DNA of 64,000 bases from Caenimonas aquaedulcis (GCF_015831345.1 NZ_JADWYS010000001.1:3004618-3068617); one strand, 5' to 3'; positions 46,033 through 55,196 are shown, counted from the first letter of the stretch. Notes: generated by a model not told the origin, from the letters alone. Made by a program: numbers and translations.

Positions 46033-46644
46033 ATGAAACAACCCTACGTCCCCCTCCTGCTCGCCCTGGCCCTGGCTCTTGGCGGTGGCACCGCCCGCGC
46101 CGAGAAGGCGGACAAGGCCAAGCCCATGAACATCGAGGCCGACGCCCTGCGCTACGACGACCTCAAGCAGACCAGCGTCTTTACGGGCCGCGTGGTGGCG
46201 ACCAAGGGCACGCTCGTGATCCGGGGCGCCCGCATCGACGTGCGCCAGGACGCGGAGGGCTACCAGTACGGCGTCGTCACGTCCGAGCCCGGCAAGCTCG
46301 CCTACTACCGCCAGAAGCGCGAGGGCGTGGACGAATTCATCGAGGGCGAGGGTGAAACCATCGAATACGACGGCAAGGCCGACAAGGTGAAGTTCGTCAA
46401 GCGCGCGGAGTTGAGGCGCTATCGGGGCGCCGCGCTGGCCGACGAGATGGTCGGCAGCCTGATCGTCTACGACAACAGCAACGACGTGTTCACCGTCGAC
46501 GGCGGGCCTGCGAGTGCCGCCGTCGGCGGGCGGGTGCGCGCGGTGCTGTCGCCGCGCCCGGGGGCCTCGGCCGCCGCGGCTCCGGCCGCGCAACCGCCGG
46601 CCCAACTGCGGCCCAGCACCACCTTCGACGGGACGCGCAAGTGA
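46033..46644 (+). CDS. lptA: LPS transport periplasmic protein LptA
   Basis: 203 residues from the ATG at 46033. Signal peptide ending TARA, then the OstA/LptA beta-jellyroll ([28 protein letters not shown]; ...[27 protein letters not shown]). It forms the periplasmic bridge carrying LPS from LptB2FGC to LptDE. An Ala/Pro-rich tail follows. It overlaps lptB (GTGA). Its own promoter sits just upstream; lptC is not in the window. Confidence 0.94.
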   Translation: MKQPYVPLLLALALALGGGTARAEKADKAKPMNIEADALRYDDLKQTSVFTGRVVATKGTLVIRGARIDVRQDAEGYQYGVVTSEPGKLAYYRQKREGVDEFIEGEGETIEYDGKADKVKFVKRAELRRYRGAALADEMVGSLIVYDNSNDVFTVDGGPASAAVGGRVRAVLSPRPGASAAAAPAAQPPAQLRPSTTFDGTRK

Positions 46645-47429
46645 GCGCCGTGATGCCGGACGCGCGGACCGCCGCGCCGCCTACGGGGCCCAGCCGCCTG
46701 CAGGCGCGCCACCTGCAAAAGACCTACGGCAGCCGCAAGGTCGTGAAGGACGTGTCGCTGGATGTCGCCAAGGGCGAGGTCGTCGGGCTGCTCGGCCCCA
46801 ACGGCGCCGGCAAGACGACCTCGTTCTACATGATCGTCGGCCTCGTTCGCGCCGACGCCGGCGAGATCTCGATCGATGGCAAGTCCGTCGAGCACATGCC
46901 GATCCACCGGCGTTCGCGCCTGGGCCTGTCCTACCTGCCGCAGGAAGCTTCGATCTTCCGCAAGCTCAACGTGGCGGAGAACGTGCGCGCCGTGCTGGAG
47001 CTGCAACGCGACGCCGCGGGCCAGCCGCTCACGCGCGCCGAGATCGACAAGCGCCTCACCGCGCTCCTGCAGGACCTGCGCGTGGACCATCTGCGCGATT
47101 CGCCGGCGCTCGCGCTGTCCGGCGGCGAGCGGCGCCGCGTGGAGATCGCGCGCGCCCTCGCGACGCAGCCGCGCTTCATCCTGCTGGACGAGCCCTTCGC
47201 GGGGATCGACCCGATCGCGGTGATCGAGATCCAGCGCATCATCGGCTTCCTCAAGTCGCGCGGCATCGGCGTTCTGATCACCGACCACAACGTGCGCGAA
47301 ACGCTGGGCATCTGCGACCACGCGTACATCATCAGCGACGGCCATGTGCTCGCGCAGGGCACGCCATCCGAGATCGTCAACAACGCCGACGTGCGGCGCG
47401 TCTATCTCGGCGAGCACTTCCGGATGTAG
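46641..47429 (+). CDS. lptB: LPS export ABC transporter ATP-binding protein LptB
   Basis: 262 residues from a GTG overlapping the lptA stop (an ATG at 46653 is an alternative start). ABC ATPase with Walker [10 protein letters not shown] at residues 52-60, signature LSGGERRR, Walker [13 protein letters not shown] and the H-loop TDHNVRET. It powers extraction of LPS from the inner membrane with LptFG. It is followed 21 bases later by rpoN, the conserved order. Confidence 0.96.
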   Translation: MSAVMPDARTAAPPTGPSRLQARHLQKTYGSRKVVKDVSLDVAKGEVVGLLGPNGAGKTTSFYMIVGLVRADAGEISIDGKSVEHMPIHRRSRLGLSYLPQEASIFRKLNVAENVRAVLELQRDAAGQPLTRAEIDKRLTALLQDLRVDHLRDSPALALSGGERRRVEIARALATQPRFILLDEPFAGIDPIAVIEIQRIIGFLKSRGIGVLITDHNVRETLGICDHAYIISDGHVLAQGTPSEIVNNADVRRVYLGEHFRM

Positions 47430-47450
47430 CTCTCCGCTTCGGTTACTTCC

Positions 47451-49013
47451 ATGAAGCAAGGGCTTTCCCTCCGCGTCTCGCAGCATCTCGCGCTGACGCC
47501 CCAACTCCAGCAGTCGATCCGCCTGCTGCAGCTCTCCACGCTCGAGCTCTCCCAGGAAGTCGAGCAGATGCTCGACGACAACCCCTTCCTGGAAGTCACG
47601 CAGGAAGAGGCGCCGCGCGAGGAGTTCGGGCTGGCGCAGGCCGATGCGCCCGCCGTCGAGGAGTCCGGCGCGGGCGAAACCGAATTCGCCGATTACACCG
47701 GCACCTCTTCGGAGACCGCCGCGAGCAGCTCCGCCGACAGCGAGACGACCGCCACCGCCGACACGGAAATGAACGACTGGGACGGCGACGGCAGCACCGA
47801 GGTCGTTCCCGACGACGGCGAATGGGGCGGCGACGCGCCGGCGCGCAAGAACAACCTGGGCGGCGAAGACGTCGACGCCACGGACCTCGCGCGCGGCAAC
47901 GAGTCGCTGCAGACGCACCTGCACCGCCAGGCGCTGTCCATGCGCCTGTGCGAGGAGGACCGCTTTGCGCTGCGCTTTCTCATCGAGTCGCTCAACGACG
48001 ACGGCTATCTGGACGAATCGATCGAGTCGCTCGCCGCGAGCCTCGCGCCACAGGACCTGGAGCAGCAGGAAGAGCTCGTCCACCGCTTCACGGTCGCCCT
48101 GAACCTGCTGCACCACCTGGAGCCGGCGGGTGTAGGCGCCCGCTCGCTGGGCGAATGCCTGTCGCTGCAACTGCGCGCGATCCTGGCCGCAGGCGCCGCG
48201 CCGCCCGCCTGCGAGACGGCGCTGCGCATCTGCGGCCATCCGATGGAGCTGCTGGCGCGCCGCGACGTGAAGCGCCTCGTGCAGCTGTGCGGCGACACGG
48301 AGGCGCAGGTGAAGGCCGCGATCGGCCTCATCACGCGCCTGGAGCCCAAGCCCGGCCGCCGCTTCGTGGACGTCGAGCGCAACATCGTGATCCCCGACGT
48401 GCTCGTGACCAAGACGGGCCGCGCGCCGCAGTTCCGCTTCCGCGTGCAGCTCAATCCCGACGTGATGCCGCGGCTGCGCGTGCACGACATCTACGCGGGC
48501 GCGCTCAAGGCCCACAAGGGCGAGGGTCACCAGGCGCTGCAGCAGCGCCTGCAGGAGGCGCGCTGGTTCATCAAGAACATCCAGCAGCGCTTCGACACCA
48601 TCCTTCGCGTGTCCAACGCCATCGTCGAGCGGCAGAAGAACTTCTTCGTGCACGGCGAGCTCGCGATGCGGCCGCTGGTGCTGCGCGAGATCGCGGACGA
48701 ACTCGGGCTGCACGAATCCACGATCAGCCGCGTCACCACGGCCAAGTACATGGCGACGCCCTACGGCACCTTCGAGCTGAAGTATTTCTTCGGCTCGGCG
48801 CTCGGCACCGAGACGGGTGGCAACGCGTCGAGCACCGCGGTGCGCGCGCTCATCAAACAGTTCGTCGCCTCCGAGAGCGTGAAGAAACCGTTGTCGGACA
48901 GCCAGATCTCCGAGATGCTGAAAGAGCAGGGCATCGAGTGCGCGCGCCGCACTGTCGCGAAATACCGCGAGGCGCTGCGCATCGCGCCCGCCAACCTGAG
49001 AAAAGCCCTTTGA
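47451..49013 (+). CDS. rpoN: RNA polymerase sigma-54 factor
   Basis: 520 residues. Region I is Gln/Leu-rich (MKQGLSLRVSQHLALTPQLQQSIRLLQLSTLEL), followed by an acidic linker (about residues 45-145), the core-binding region, a helix-turn-helix and the RpoN box ARRTVAKYRE at residues 498-507. It directs -24/-12 promoters. No Shine-Dalgarno is visible in the 21-base gap after lptB. Its stop overlaps the next start (TTGA). Confidence 0.97.
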   Translation: MKQGLSLRVSQHLALTPQLQQSIRLLQLSTLELSQEVEQMLDDNPFLEVTQEEAPREEFGLAQADAPAVEESGAGETEFADYTGTSSETAASSSADSETTATADTEMNDWDGDGSTEVVPDDGEWGGDAPARKNNLGGEDVDATDLARGNESLQTHLHRQALSMRLCEEDRFALRFLIESLNDDGYLDESIESLAASLAPQDLEQQEELVHRFTVALNLLHHLEPAGVGARSLGECLSLQLRAILAAGAAPPACETALRICGHPMELLARRDVKRLVQLCGDTEAQVKAAIGLITRLEPKPGRRFVDVERNIVIPDVLVTKTGRAPQFRFRVQLNPDVMPRLRVHDIYAGALKAHKGEGHQALQQRLQEARWFIKNIQQRFDTILRVSNAIVERQKNFFVHGELAMRPLVLREIADELGLHESTISRVTTAKYMATPYGTFELKYFFGSALGTETGGNASSTAVRALIKQFVASESVKKPLSDSQISEMLKEQGIECARRTVAKYREALRIAPANLRKAL

Positions 49014-50227
49014 ACGCCCTCCAGCTGTTTTTGCCCTGCGCCGCCGGCGTCGAGGGCTTCCTCGCCGACGAGGTGCACCGCCTCACCGGCCTCGCCGGGG
49101 ACGACCTGCTGACGGGGCGCGGCGGCGTGTCGGTGCGCGCGTCCTGGCGCGAGGCGATGCGGCTGAACCTGCACAGCCGTCTCGCGCAGCGCGTGCTGGT
49201 GCAGCTGTCGCACACGCCCTATCGCAACGAGCAGGACCTCTACGAGGCGGCCTCCGCCGTCGCGTGGGAAATCTGGTTCACGCCGCGCGAGACCTTCAAG
49301 GTGGAGGTGACCGCGCAGCACAGCCCGCTCAAGAGCCTGAACTTCGCGGGCCTCAAGATCAAGGACGCCGTGGCGGACCGCTTCCGCCACAAGAGCGGCG
49401 AGCGGCCGAGCGTCGACGTGCAGTGGCCGCACGTGCGCGTGTATGCGCACCTGACGAGCGACCACGCGACGCTCTACATCGACACCTCCGGCGAGCCGCT
49501 CTTCAAGCGCGGCTGGCGCGAGGACAAGGGCGAGGCGCCGCTGAAGGAGACGCTGGCCGCCGCGATGATCGCCGCGAGCGGCTGGGACGCGAGCGTGCCG
49601 CTGTACGACCCGTGCTGCGGCAGCGGCACCATCGCGATCGAGGCCGCGCAGGTCGCGTGCAACATCGCGCCGGGCTTCCTGCGGCGCTTCGGCTTCGAAC
49701 GCCTGCTGCCTTTCCAGGCGCATGTGTGGAAGGCGCTGTGGGAAGAAGCGCGCGAGATGCAGCGTCCGTCGCCCGTGCCGGTGTTCGGCAGCGACGTCGC
49801 GTTTCGCATGGTCGACTTCGCGCAGCGCAACGCGGAGCGCGGCGGCGTGGCCGACACGGTGCAGCTGCGCGGCGGCGACGCCCTGCAGCGCATGCCGCCG
49901 AGCGAGACGCCCGGCGTGATGCTGGTAAACCCGCCGTATGGCGAGCGGATCGAGACGGCCGGTGTCGCGGGCAAGTCGCAAGGCGGGCGCGAGCGCGCGG
50001 AGACGGAGGACGGCGGCGATTTCTTCGCCCAGCTCGCTTCGCACTGGAAAAAGAACTATTCCGGCTGGACCGCGTGGGTGCTCACGCCCGACCTGAAGCT
50101 GCCCACCCGCATGCGGCTGAAAGAGTCGCGTCGCGTGCCGATGTGGAACGGGCCGATCGAATGCCGCCTGTTCCGTTTCGACATGATCCGCGGCTCCGCG
50201 CGCAAAGATGCGAACCCTGGTTCTTGA
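49010..50227 (+). CDS. THUMP-domain class I SAM-dependent RNA methyltransferase (RlmL N-half type)
   Basis: 405 residues, TTG start overlapping the rpoN stop. N-terminal ferredoxin-like/THUMP region (residues about 1-160), then a Rossmann methyltransferase with DPCCGSGTIAIEAA (SAM motif I) and catalytic NPPYGERI. It is similar to the N-terminal half of E. coli RlmL, which makes m2G2445 in 23S rRNA; here the RlmK half is absent. It overlaps the PIN gene by 20 bases. Confidence 0.9.
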   Translation: MNALQLFLPCAAGVEGFLADEVHRLTGLAGDDLLTGRGGVSVRASWREAMRLNLHSRLAQRVLVQLSHTPYRNEQDLYEAASAVAWEIWFTPRETFKVEVTAQHSPLKSLNFAGLKIKDAVADRFRHKSGERPSVDVQWPHVRVYAHLTSDHATLYIDTSGEPLFKRGWREDKGEAPLKETLAAAMIAASGWDASVPLYDPCCGSGTIAIEAAQVACNIAPGFLRRFGFERLLPFQAHVWKALWEEAREMQRPSPVPVFGSDVAFRMVDFAQRNAERGGVADTVQLRGGDALQRMPPSETPGVMLVNPPYGERIETAGVAGKSQGGRERAETEDGGDFFAQLASHWKKNYSGWTAWVLTPDLKLPTRMRLKESRRVPMWNGPIECRLFRFDMIRGSARKDANPGS

Positions 50228-50633
50228 CACCAACATCGTCCTGGACGTCTTCGTCTTCGACGACGCGGCCGCCAAGCCGCTGGCGGCGGCGCTGGAAGAA
50301 GGGGAGATCGAGTGGGTCGCAACGCAGTCGATGCGCGACGAACTGGAGCGCGTGCTGGCGTATCCCCATCTCGCGACACGCCTGGCTTTCTACGGCCTGG
50401 ACGCAGCAGGCGTGCTCTCGCGTTTCGACAGGCACGCGCGCATCGTCGATGTCGCCGCGAAAGCCGGCGTCACCTGCAGCGACCCCGACGACCAGAAGTT
50501 CATCGACCTCGCGGTGGCGAACCGTTGCGCGCTCCTCAGCAAGGACGCGGCGGTGTTGACGATGAGAAAGCGCATGGCCGCGCTCGGCTGCCACGTGGGG
50601 AAGACCGAAGCCCTCAGCGAACCCGCGCGCTGA
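50208..50633 (+). CDS. PIN-domain protein, putative toxin component (COG1569 type)
   Basis: 141 residues. PIN nuclease acidic residues are visible: Asp7 in VLDTNIVLD, Glu in MRDELERVL, Asp in SDPDDQKFIDLA and Asp in LSKDAAVL. It is annotated elsewhere as a toxin-antitoxin PIN protein, but no antitoxin gene adjoins it here. It overlaps the end of the methyltransferase gene by 20 bases and the convergent gene by 20 bases, so it is tightly packed among core genes and may be a housekeeping RNase. Confidence 0.85.
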   Translation: MRTLVLDTNIVLDVFVFDDAAAKPLAAALEEGEIEWVATQSMRDELERVLAYPHLATRLAFYGLDAAGVLSRFDRHARIVDVAAKAGVTCSDPDDQKFIDLAVANRCALLSKDAAVLTMRKRMAALGCHVGKTEALSEPAR

Positions 50634-52239
50634 ACTGCTCCGCCTGCGCCATCGGCCAGTACATGCGGAACACGTTGTGCTGCGTGCTGAGGTCCTTGTC
50701 CAGCAAGGAGCCCGGTTCCACCTGCGTGAGCAGGTTCGCGAGCAGGCGCACTTCCGTGTCGGTGAGGCGGCGCACGATGTGGTGCGCGGTGATGTCCTTG
50801 GGGTGCTTCAGGCCCGCGGCCTGCACGAGTTCCTTGAGCGCGAGCAGCGTGCTGCGCTGGAAGTTGTAGACGCGTCGGGCTTTGTCCGTCACATCGAGCG
50901 CGCGTTCGCGCAGCGAGTCCTGGGTGGTCACGCCCGTGGGGCAGTTGCCGGTGTGGCAGGTCTGCGCCTGGATGCAGCCGAGCGCCATCATGAAACCGCG
51001 CGCCGAATTGCACCAGTCCGCGCCGAGGGCCATCATCCGTGCGATGTCGAAGGCGGTGACGACCTTGCCTGCGCAGCCGAGCCGGATGCGACCCCGCAGG
51101 TTCACGCCGGTGAGCGTGTTGTGGACGAGCAGCAGCCCCTCCTGCAAGGGCGCGCCCACGTGGTCGCTGAACTCCACCGGCGCGGCGCCCGTGCCGCCTT
51201 CGGCACCGTCCACCACGATGAAGTCGGGGGTGATGCCGGTCTGCATCATGGCCTTGACGATGCCGAACCACTCCCACGGATGGCCGATGCACAGCTTGAA
51301 GCCGGTGGGCTTGCCGCCCGAGAGTTCGCGAAGCCGCACGATGAAGGCCATCATCTCCAGCGGAGTGGTGAAAGCGCTGTGCGAGGACGGCGACACGCAG
51401 TCCACGCCCATCGGCACGCCGCGCGCGGCCGCGATTTCCTTCGTGACTTTCGCCGCGGGCAGGATGCCGCCGTGGCCGGGCTTGGCGCCCTGGCTCAGCT
51501 TGATCTCGATCATCTTCACCTGCGGGTCGCGCGCGTTCGCGGCGAAGCGTTCCTCGCTGAAGCGGCCCTGGTCGTCGCGGCAGCCGAAGTAGCCCGAGCC
51601 GATCTCCCAGATCAGGTCGCCGCCGTGCTGCCGGTGGTAGGAGGAGATGGAGCCCTCGCCCGTGTCGTGCGCGAAGTTGCCGAGCTTGGCGCCCTGGTTC
51701 AGCGCGAGGATCGCGTTGGCCGACAGCGAGCCGAAGCTCATCGCCGAGATGTTGAAGATGCTGCACTCGTAGGGCTGCGCCGTGTGCTCGCCGATGGTGA
51801 TGCGAAAGTCCGACGAGGGCAGCACCGTCGGGAACATCGAGTGGTTGATCCACTCGTAGCCCTGGCGCGTGACGTCGAGTTGCGTGCCGAAGGGCCGGTT
51901 GTCGGGCTCGCCCTTGGCGCGCTGGTACACGATGGAGCGCTGCGCGCGCGAGAACGGCGCGGCCTCGGAATCGCTCTCGATGAAGTACTGCCGCATCTCC
52001 GGGCGCATGTATTCGAAGAGGAAGCGCAGGTGGCCGATGACGGGATAGTTGCGCAGGATGGCGTGGCGCGACTGCTGGATGTCGCGCAGGCCCACGAGCA
52101 CGAGCGCGGCAAAGGTGAGCACCACCGCAAGGCCGCTGTGCGTCCGCCAGAGGTACCAGCCGCTCGCGACGAGGCAGACGATGCAGGCGAGCAGTACGCT
52201 GTAGCGCGTCGGGTAGCGGTTGGCGAAGGTGCGGATCAT
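50614..52239 (-). CDS. Membrane-anchored FMN-binding glutamate synthase family protein
   Basis: 541 residues. Two N-terminal membrane segments (about residues 12-30 and 34-52) precede a GltS FMN/Fe-S barrel: CSIFNISAMSFGSLSANAILALNQGA, SQGAKPGHGGILP, DGAEGGTGAAP, and a Cys cluster CIQAQTCHTGNCPTG for an iron-sulfur site. It lacks glutaminase and NADPH domains, so it is not a complete glutamate synthase; the true electron donor and substrate are unknown. Its start overlaps the dehalogenase-like gene stop. Confidence 0.9.
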   Translation of the reverse strand: MIRTFANRYPTRYSVLLACIVCLVASGWYLWRTHSGLAVVLTFAALVLVGLRDIQQSRHAILRNYPVIGHLRFLFEYMRPEMRQYFIESDSEAAPFSRAQRSIVYQRAKGEPDNRPFGTQLDVTRQGYEWINHSMFPTVLPSSDFRITIGEHTAQPYECSIFNISAMSFGSLSANAILALNQGAKLGNFAHDTGEGSISSYHRQHGGDLIWEIGSGYFGCRDDQGRFSEERFAANARDPQVKMIEIKLSQGAKPGHGGILPAAKVTKEIAAARGVPMGVDCVSPSSHSAFTTPLEMMAFIVRLRELSGGKPTGFKLCIGHPWEWFGIVKAMMQTGITPDFIVVDGAEGGTGAAPVEFSDHVGAPLQEGLLLVHNTLTGVNLRGRIRLGCAGKVVTAFDIARMMALGADWCNSARGFMMALGCIQAQTCHTGNCPTGVTTQDSLRERALDVTDKARRVYNFQRSTLLALKELVQAAGLKHPKDITAHHIVRRLTDTEVRLLANLLTQVEPGSLLDKDLSTQHNVFRMYWPMAQAEQFSARVR

Positions 52240-53159
52240 GGCCGGGTGAAAAAGGCGCGCAGCGCGCGTGCCGTGTCGGAGGGCAATTCCTCGGGGATGA
52301 AGTGGCCCGCCGGCATGCTTTCCCCGACGACCTGCCCGCTGCACTGTGCCTGCCAGAGCTCCAGGGGCTTGAACATCCTGCCCACGAGTCCCTTCTGCCC
52401 CCAGAGCACGAGCATGTCGCAGGCGATCTTCTCGCCGCGCGCGCGGCTGTCGCGGTCGTCGTCGAGGTCGATGCCCGCGCTCGCGCGGTAGTCCTCGCAC
52501 GCCGCGTGGATCGACTCGGCGCGGCAGAAGCACCGTTCGTATTCCTCCAGCGCCTGCGGCTCGAGGTAAGACAGGCCGCCGGCGCCCCAGCCGCCGAGCT
52601 TCGCGTGCAGGTACATCCGCGCGTTGGCGCCGATCATGGTTTCGGGCAGCGGCGCGGGCTGGATCAGGTGGAACCAGTGGTAGTAGCCGCGCGCGAACGC
52701 CATGTCGGTGGCCGCGTACATGTCCAGCGTCGGCGCGATGTCGATCACGCACAGCTTCTGCACGCACGCCGGATGGTCGAGCGCGAGGCGGTGCGCAACG
52801 CGTCCACCTCGGTCGTGCCCGCACAGCATGAAGCGGTCGAAGCCCAGGGCTTCCATCAATGCCACCATGTCGCGCCCCATCTCGCGCTTACTGTAATTGC
52901 TGTGGTCTTCGAGCCCTGGCGCCTTGGCCGAGTCGCCGTAGCCGCGCAGGTCGGGCATGACGAGGAAGAAATCGTCTTCCAGCTCCCGCGCGATGCGGTG
53001 CCAGATCGCGTGCGTCTGCGGGAAGCCGTGCAGCAGGAGCAGCGCCGGCTTGCCGCGCACGCCGCCATAGCGCACGAAGAGCTCGGTGCCGTTCACGCCG
53101 AAGCGGCGCACCTCGAACCCGGGAAACCAGGTGGCCGCGGAGGGCGTATCAGCTTGCAT
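52236..53159 (-). CDS. Alpha/beta hydrolase of the haloacetate (fluoroacetate) dehalogenase type
   Basis: 307 residues from the ATG at 53157-53159. Nucleophile Asp116 in GHDRGGR (with Arg117 and Arg120 for the carboxylate), acid Asp140 in VIDIAPT, His161-Trp162 in GYYHWF, which bind halide in fluoroacetate dehalogenases, and His286 in AGHFIPEE. That full set argues for haloacetate hydrolysis to glycolate rather than epoxide hydrolysis. It overlaps the next gene by four bases. Confidence 0.85.
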   Translation of the reverse strand: MQADTPSAATWFPGFEVRRFGVNGTELFVRYGGVRGKPALLLLHGFPQTHAIWHRIARELEDDFFLVMPDLRGYGDSAKAPGLEDHSNYSKREMGRDMVALMEALGFDRFMLCGHDRGGRVAHRLALDHPACVQKLCVIDIAPTLDMYAATDMAFARGYYHWFHLIQPAPLPETMIGANARMYLHAKLGGWGAGGLSYLEPQALEEYERCFCRAESIHAACEDYRASAGIDLDDDRDSRARGEKIACDMLVLWGQKGLVGRMFKPLELWQAQCSGQVVGESMPAGHFIPEELPSDTARALRAFFTRP

Positions 53160-53214
53160 CGCGCGGAATGCTACACCCCGGCGCGGGCGATAGCCAGCAC
53201 CCTGTGCAAGCGTT

Positions 53215-53697
53215 TCAGGCCGCGAGCGGGGCGGGCAGGCGCGACAGCAGCCCGGCGAGGGCGTGCTGCACGGTGGCGGCGCGCACGCCGGCGCGGTCGC
53301 CGTCGAAGCGGCGCGTCTCGCTCGTGAGGACACCGTCGACCATGAAGCCGAACCAGACGGTGCCCACCGGCTTGTCGTCGGTGCCGCCGGTGGGCCCGGC
53401 GATCCCGGTGACGGCGACGCCCACGCGGGCGCGCGATTGCCGTACCGCGCCGAAGGCCATGGCGCGCGCGACGACTTCGCTCACGGCGCCGTGGGAGGCG
53501 ATCAGCGCGGCATCGACGCCGAGCATTTCCGTCTTGGCTTCGTTCGAATAAGTGATGAAGCCGCGTTCGAACCAGTTGCTCGAACCCGCGAGCTCCGTGC
53601 ACGCGGCGGCGATGAGGCCGCCCGTGCAGCTCTCGGCCGTCGCGAGCATCCAGCCCTTGTCCTGCAGCAATGCCGCCAACCGTGAAATGTCGTTCAC
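53215..53697 (-). CDS. pncC: Nicotinamide-nucleotide amidohydrolase (CinA C-terminal domain family)
   Basis: About 160 residues. I choose the GTG at 53697 rather than the ATG at 53709 because GGAGG lies five bases before the GTG and the GTG overlaps the pgpA stop as GTGA. Motifs are TAESCTGGLIAAACTELAGSS, YSNEAKTEMLGV and GIAGPTGGTDDKPVGTVWFG. It deamidates nicotinamide mononucleotide in the pyridine nucleotide cycle. It is usually encoded with pgpA and thiL. Confidence 0.92.
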   Translation of the reverse strand: MNDISRLAALLQDKGWMLATAESCTGGLIAAACTELAGSSNWFERGFITYSNEAKTEMLGVDAALIASHGAVSEVVARAMAFGAVRQSRARVGVAVTGIAGPTGGTDDKPVGTVWFGFMVDGVLTSETRRFDGDRAGVRAATVQHALAGLLSRLPAPLAA

Positions 53698-54224
53698 CAG
53701 AACCTCCATGCGGCGATGACCAGCAGCGTGCAGAACGCCGCCACCAGGTCGTCGAAGATGATGCCGAAGCCACCCTTCCAGCCGAAGCCGTGGAACAGAT
53801 TGTCCGCCCAGCCGACCGGCCCGGGCTTGAAGGCGTCGAACACGCGAAACAGCACGAAGGCCGCGGCCTGCGCGCCCCAGCTCGCCGGCATCACGAGCCA
53901 CAGCACGATCCAGAAGGCGATGACTTCGTCCCACACGATGTTGCCGGGGTCCAGCACGCGCATGTGCGAGGCGGTGACGGTGCAGGCCCACCAGCCGACG
54001 GCGAAGGACGCCGCAATGACGAACCCGATCTCCAGCGGCGACAGCCAGTACTGCAAGGCCAGGTACGCCGCCCAGGCCCACAGCGTGCCGGCGGTGCCCG
54101 GGGCGACGGGTGAGAGGCCCGAGCCGAAGCCGAGCGCGACGAGGTGCGCCGGGTGCGCGACGAGAAAGCGCCAGCCGGGGCGTGGCGGTTCGGACGGCGC
54201 CGTGTCCACGTGCGAGTCGTTCAT
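53694..54224 (-). CDS. pgpA: Phosphatidylglycerophosphatase A
   Basis: 176 residues. Membrane phosphatase making phosphatidylglycerol. N-terminal GFGSGLSPVAPGTAGTL is the PgpA signature, with DPGNIVWDEVIAFWIVL and the C-terminal FGWKGGFGIIFDDLVAAF; about four hydrophobic segments. It overlaps pncC at its end and the LysR gene at its start (ATGA). thiL, its usual neighbour, lies 1.9 kb upstream beyond a LysR/nuclease insertion. Confidence 0.95.
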   Translation of the reverse strand: MNDSHVDTAPSEPPRPGWRFLVAHPAHLVALGFGSGLSPVAPGTAGTLWAWAAYLALQYWLSPLEIGFVIAASFAVGWWACTVTASHMRVLDPGNIVWDEVIAFWIVLWLVMPASWGAQAAAFVLFRVFDAFKPGPVGWADNLFHGFGWKGGFGIIFDDLVAAFCTLLVIAAWRFW

Positions 54225-55156
54225 GAGCGCTTCGCCCTGGCCGGGACGGCCTCGGCGTGGTCGGCTTGCGCGAACCATTGCGCCCAGTAGTCGACGCATG
54301 CCTTGATCTTGGGGAGGCGGTGGCGGCCCGGCGCGACCACCGCATAGACCGGGACCGGACCGAAATCGACGAAGGATGGCAACACGCGCACGAGCAGCGT
54401 CCGGCGCACGAGCGTCTCGCCGACCAGCGTCGCCAGCCGCCCGATGCCCAGGCCCTCCAGCACCATCGACGCCGCCATGTTGGTGTCGTTCGCGCGCCAG
54501 TGCCCTTGCGCGTCGAACACGGTCGCCTTGCCGTCGACGAGGAAGGGCCACTGGTTGAGCATGGTGACCTGGCTGTTGGTGATGAGGCGGTGGTCGCGCA
54601 ATTCGTCCGGGTGCGAAGGCAGGCCGTGCGCCTTCGCATACGCCGGGGCGGCATACAGCGCGCGGCCCAGGGTGCCGATCTGCCGTGCGATGACAGTGTC
54701 GGGCAGGTGCGTCACGGTGCGGATCGCGATGTCGATGCCCTCGCGTGCCATGTCGGTCAGGCGGTCTCCGACCTCGAGTTCGATGCGCAGGCGCGGATGC
54801 AGCTCGCCGAGCCCCGCGAGGCTCGGCACGAGCTGGTACTGCGCGACCACGGTGCTCGCGGCGACGCGCACCGTGCCGCTCACCTCGCGCGCCTTCCCGG
54901 CGAATTCGCCTTCGAGCTCGTCCAGCGCGGCCGTCATGCGGTCGCAATAGTCGCGGAAGGTCTGGCCTTCGGCCGTGAGCGACAGCCCGTGCGTGGAGCG
55001 GTGGATCAGCCGTGCGCCGCACGCCTTCTCGATGCGCGAGAGGCTGCGCGAGATCTGGCTCACGGGCACGTCGCGTTCGCGCGCCGCCGCGGACAGGGTG
55101 CCCAGGTCGGCCACCCGCGCGAACAGGTGCATGTCGTCGAACTGCAGGTTGCGCAT
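54221..55156 (-). CDS. LysR family transcriptional regulator (upstream of pgpA)
   Basis: 311 residues. Winged helix at residues about 6-63 (MHLFARVADLGTLSAAARERDVPVSQISRSLSRIEKACG), then the effector domain ending in an Ala/Arg-rich tail. Its stop overlaps the pgpA start, yet it is probably a local regulator: it is divergent from a small gene with a palindromic site between them. Confidence 0.9.
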   Translation of the reverse strand: MRNLQFDDMHLFARVADLGTLSAAARERDVPVSQISRSLSRIEKACGARLIHRSTHGLSLTAEGQTFRDYCDRMTAALDELEGEFAGKAREVSGTVRVAASTVVAQYQLVPSLAGLGELHPRLRIELEVGDRLTDMAREGIDIAIRTVTHLPDTVIARQIGTLGRALYAAPAYAKAHGLPSHPDELRDHRLITNSQVTMLNQWPFLVDGKATVFDAQGHWRANDTNMAASMVLEGLGIGRLATLVGETLVRRTLLVRVLPSFVDFGPVPVYAVVAPGRHRLPKIKACVDYWAQWFAQADHAEAVPARAKRS

Positions 55157-55196
55157 GGCCCCGATGGTAGCCCGGCGGCCCCTGGCTTTGCAGGAA

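Noticed and set aside
53698..53709. ATG at 53709 as the pncC start
   Set aside because: It lies inside the pgpA coding end without a ribosome-binding site, whereas the GTG at 53697 has GGAGG five bases upstream and forms the usual GTGA overlap.
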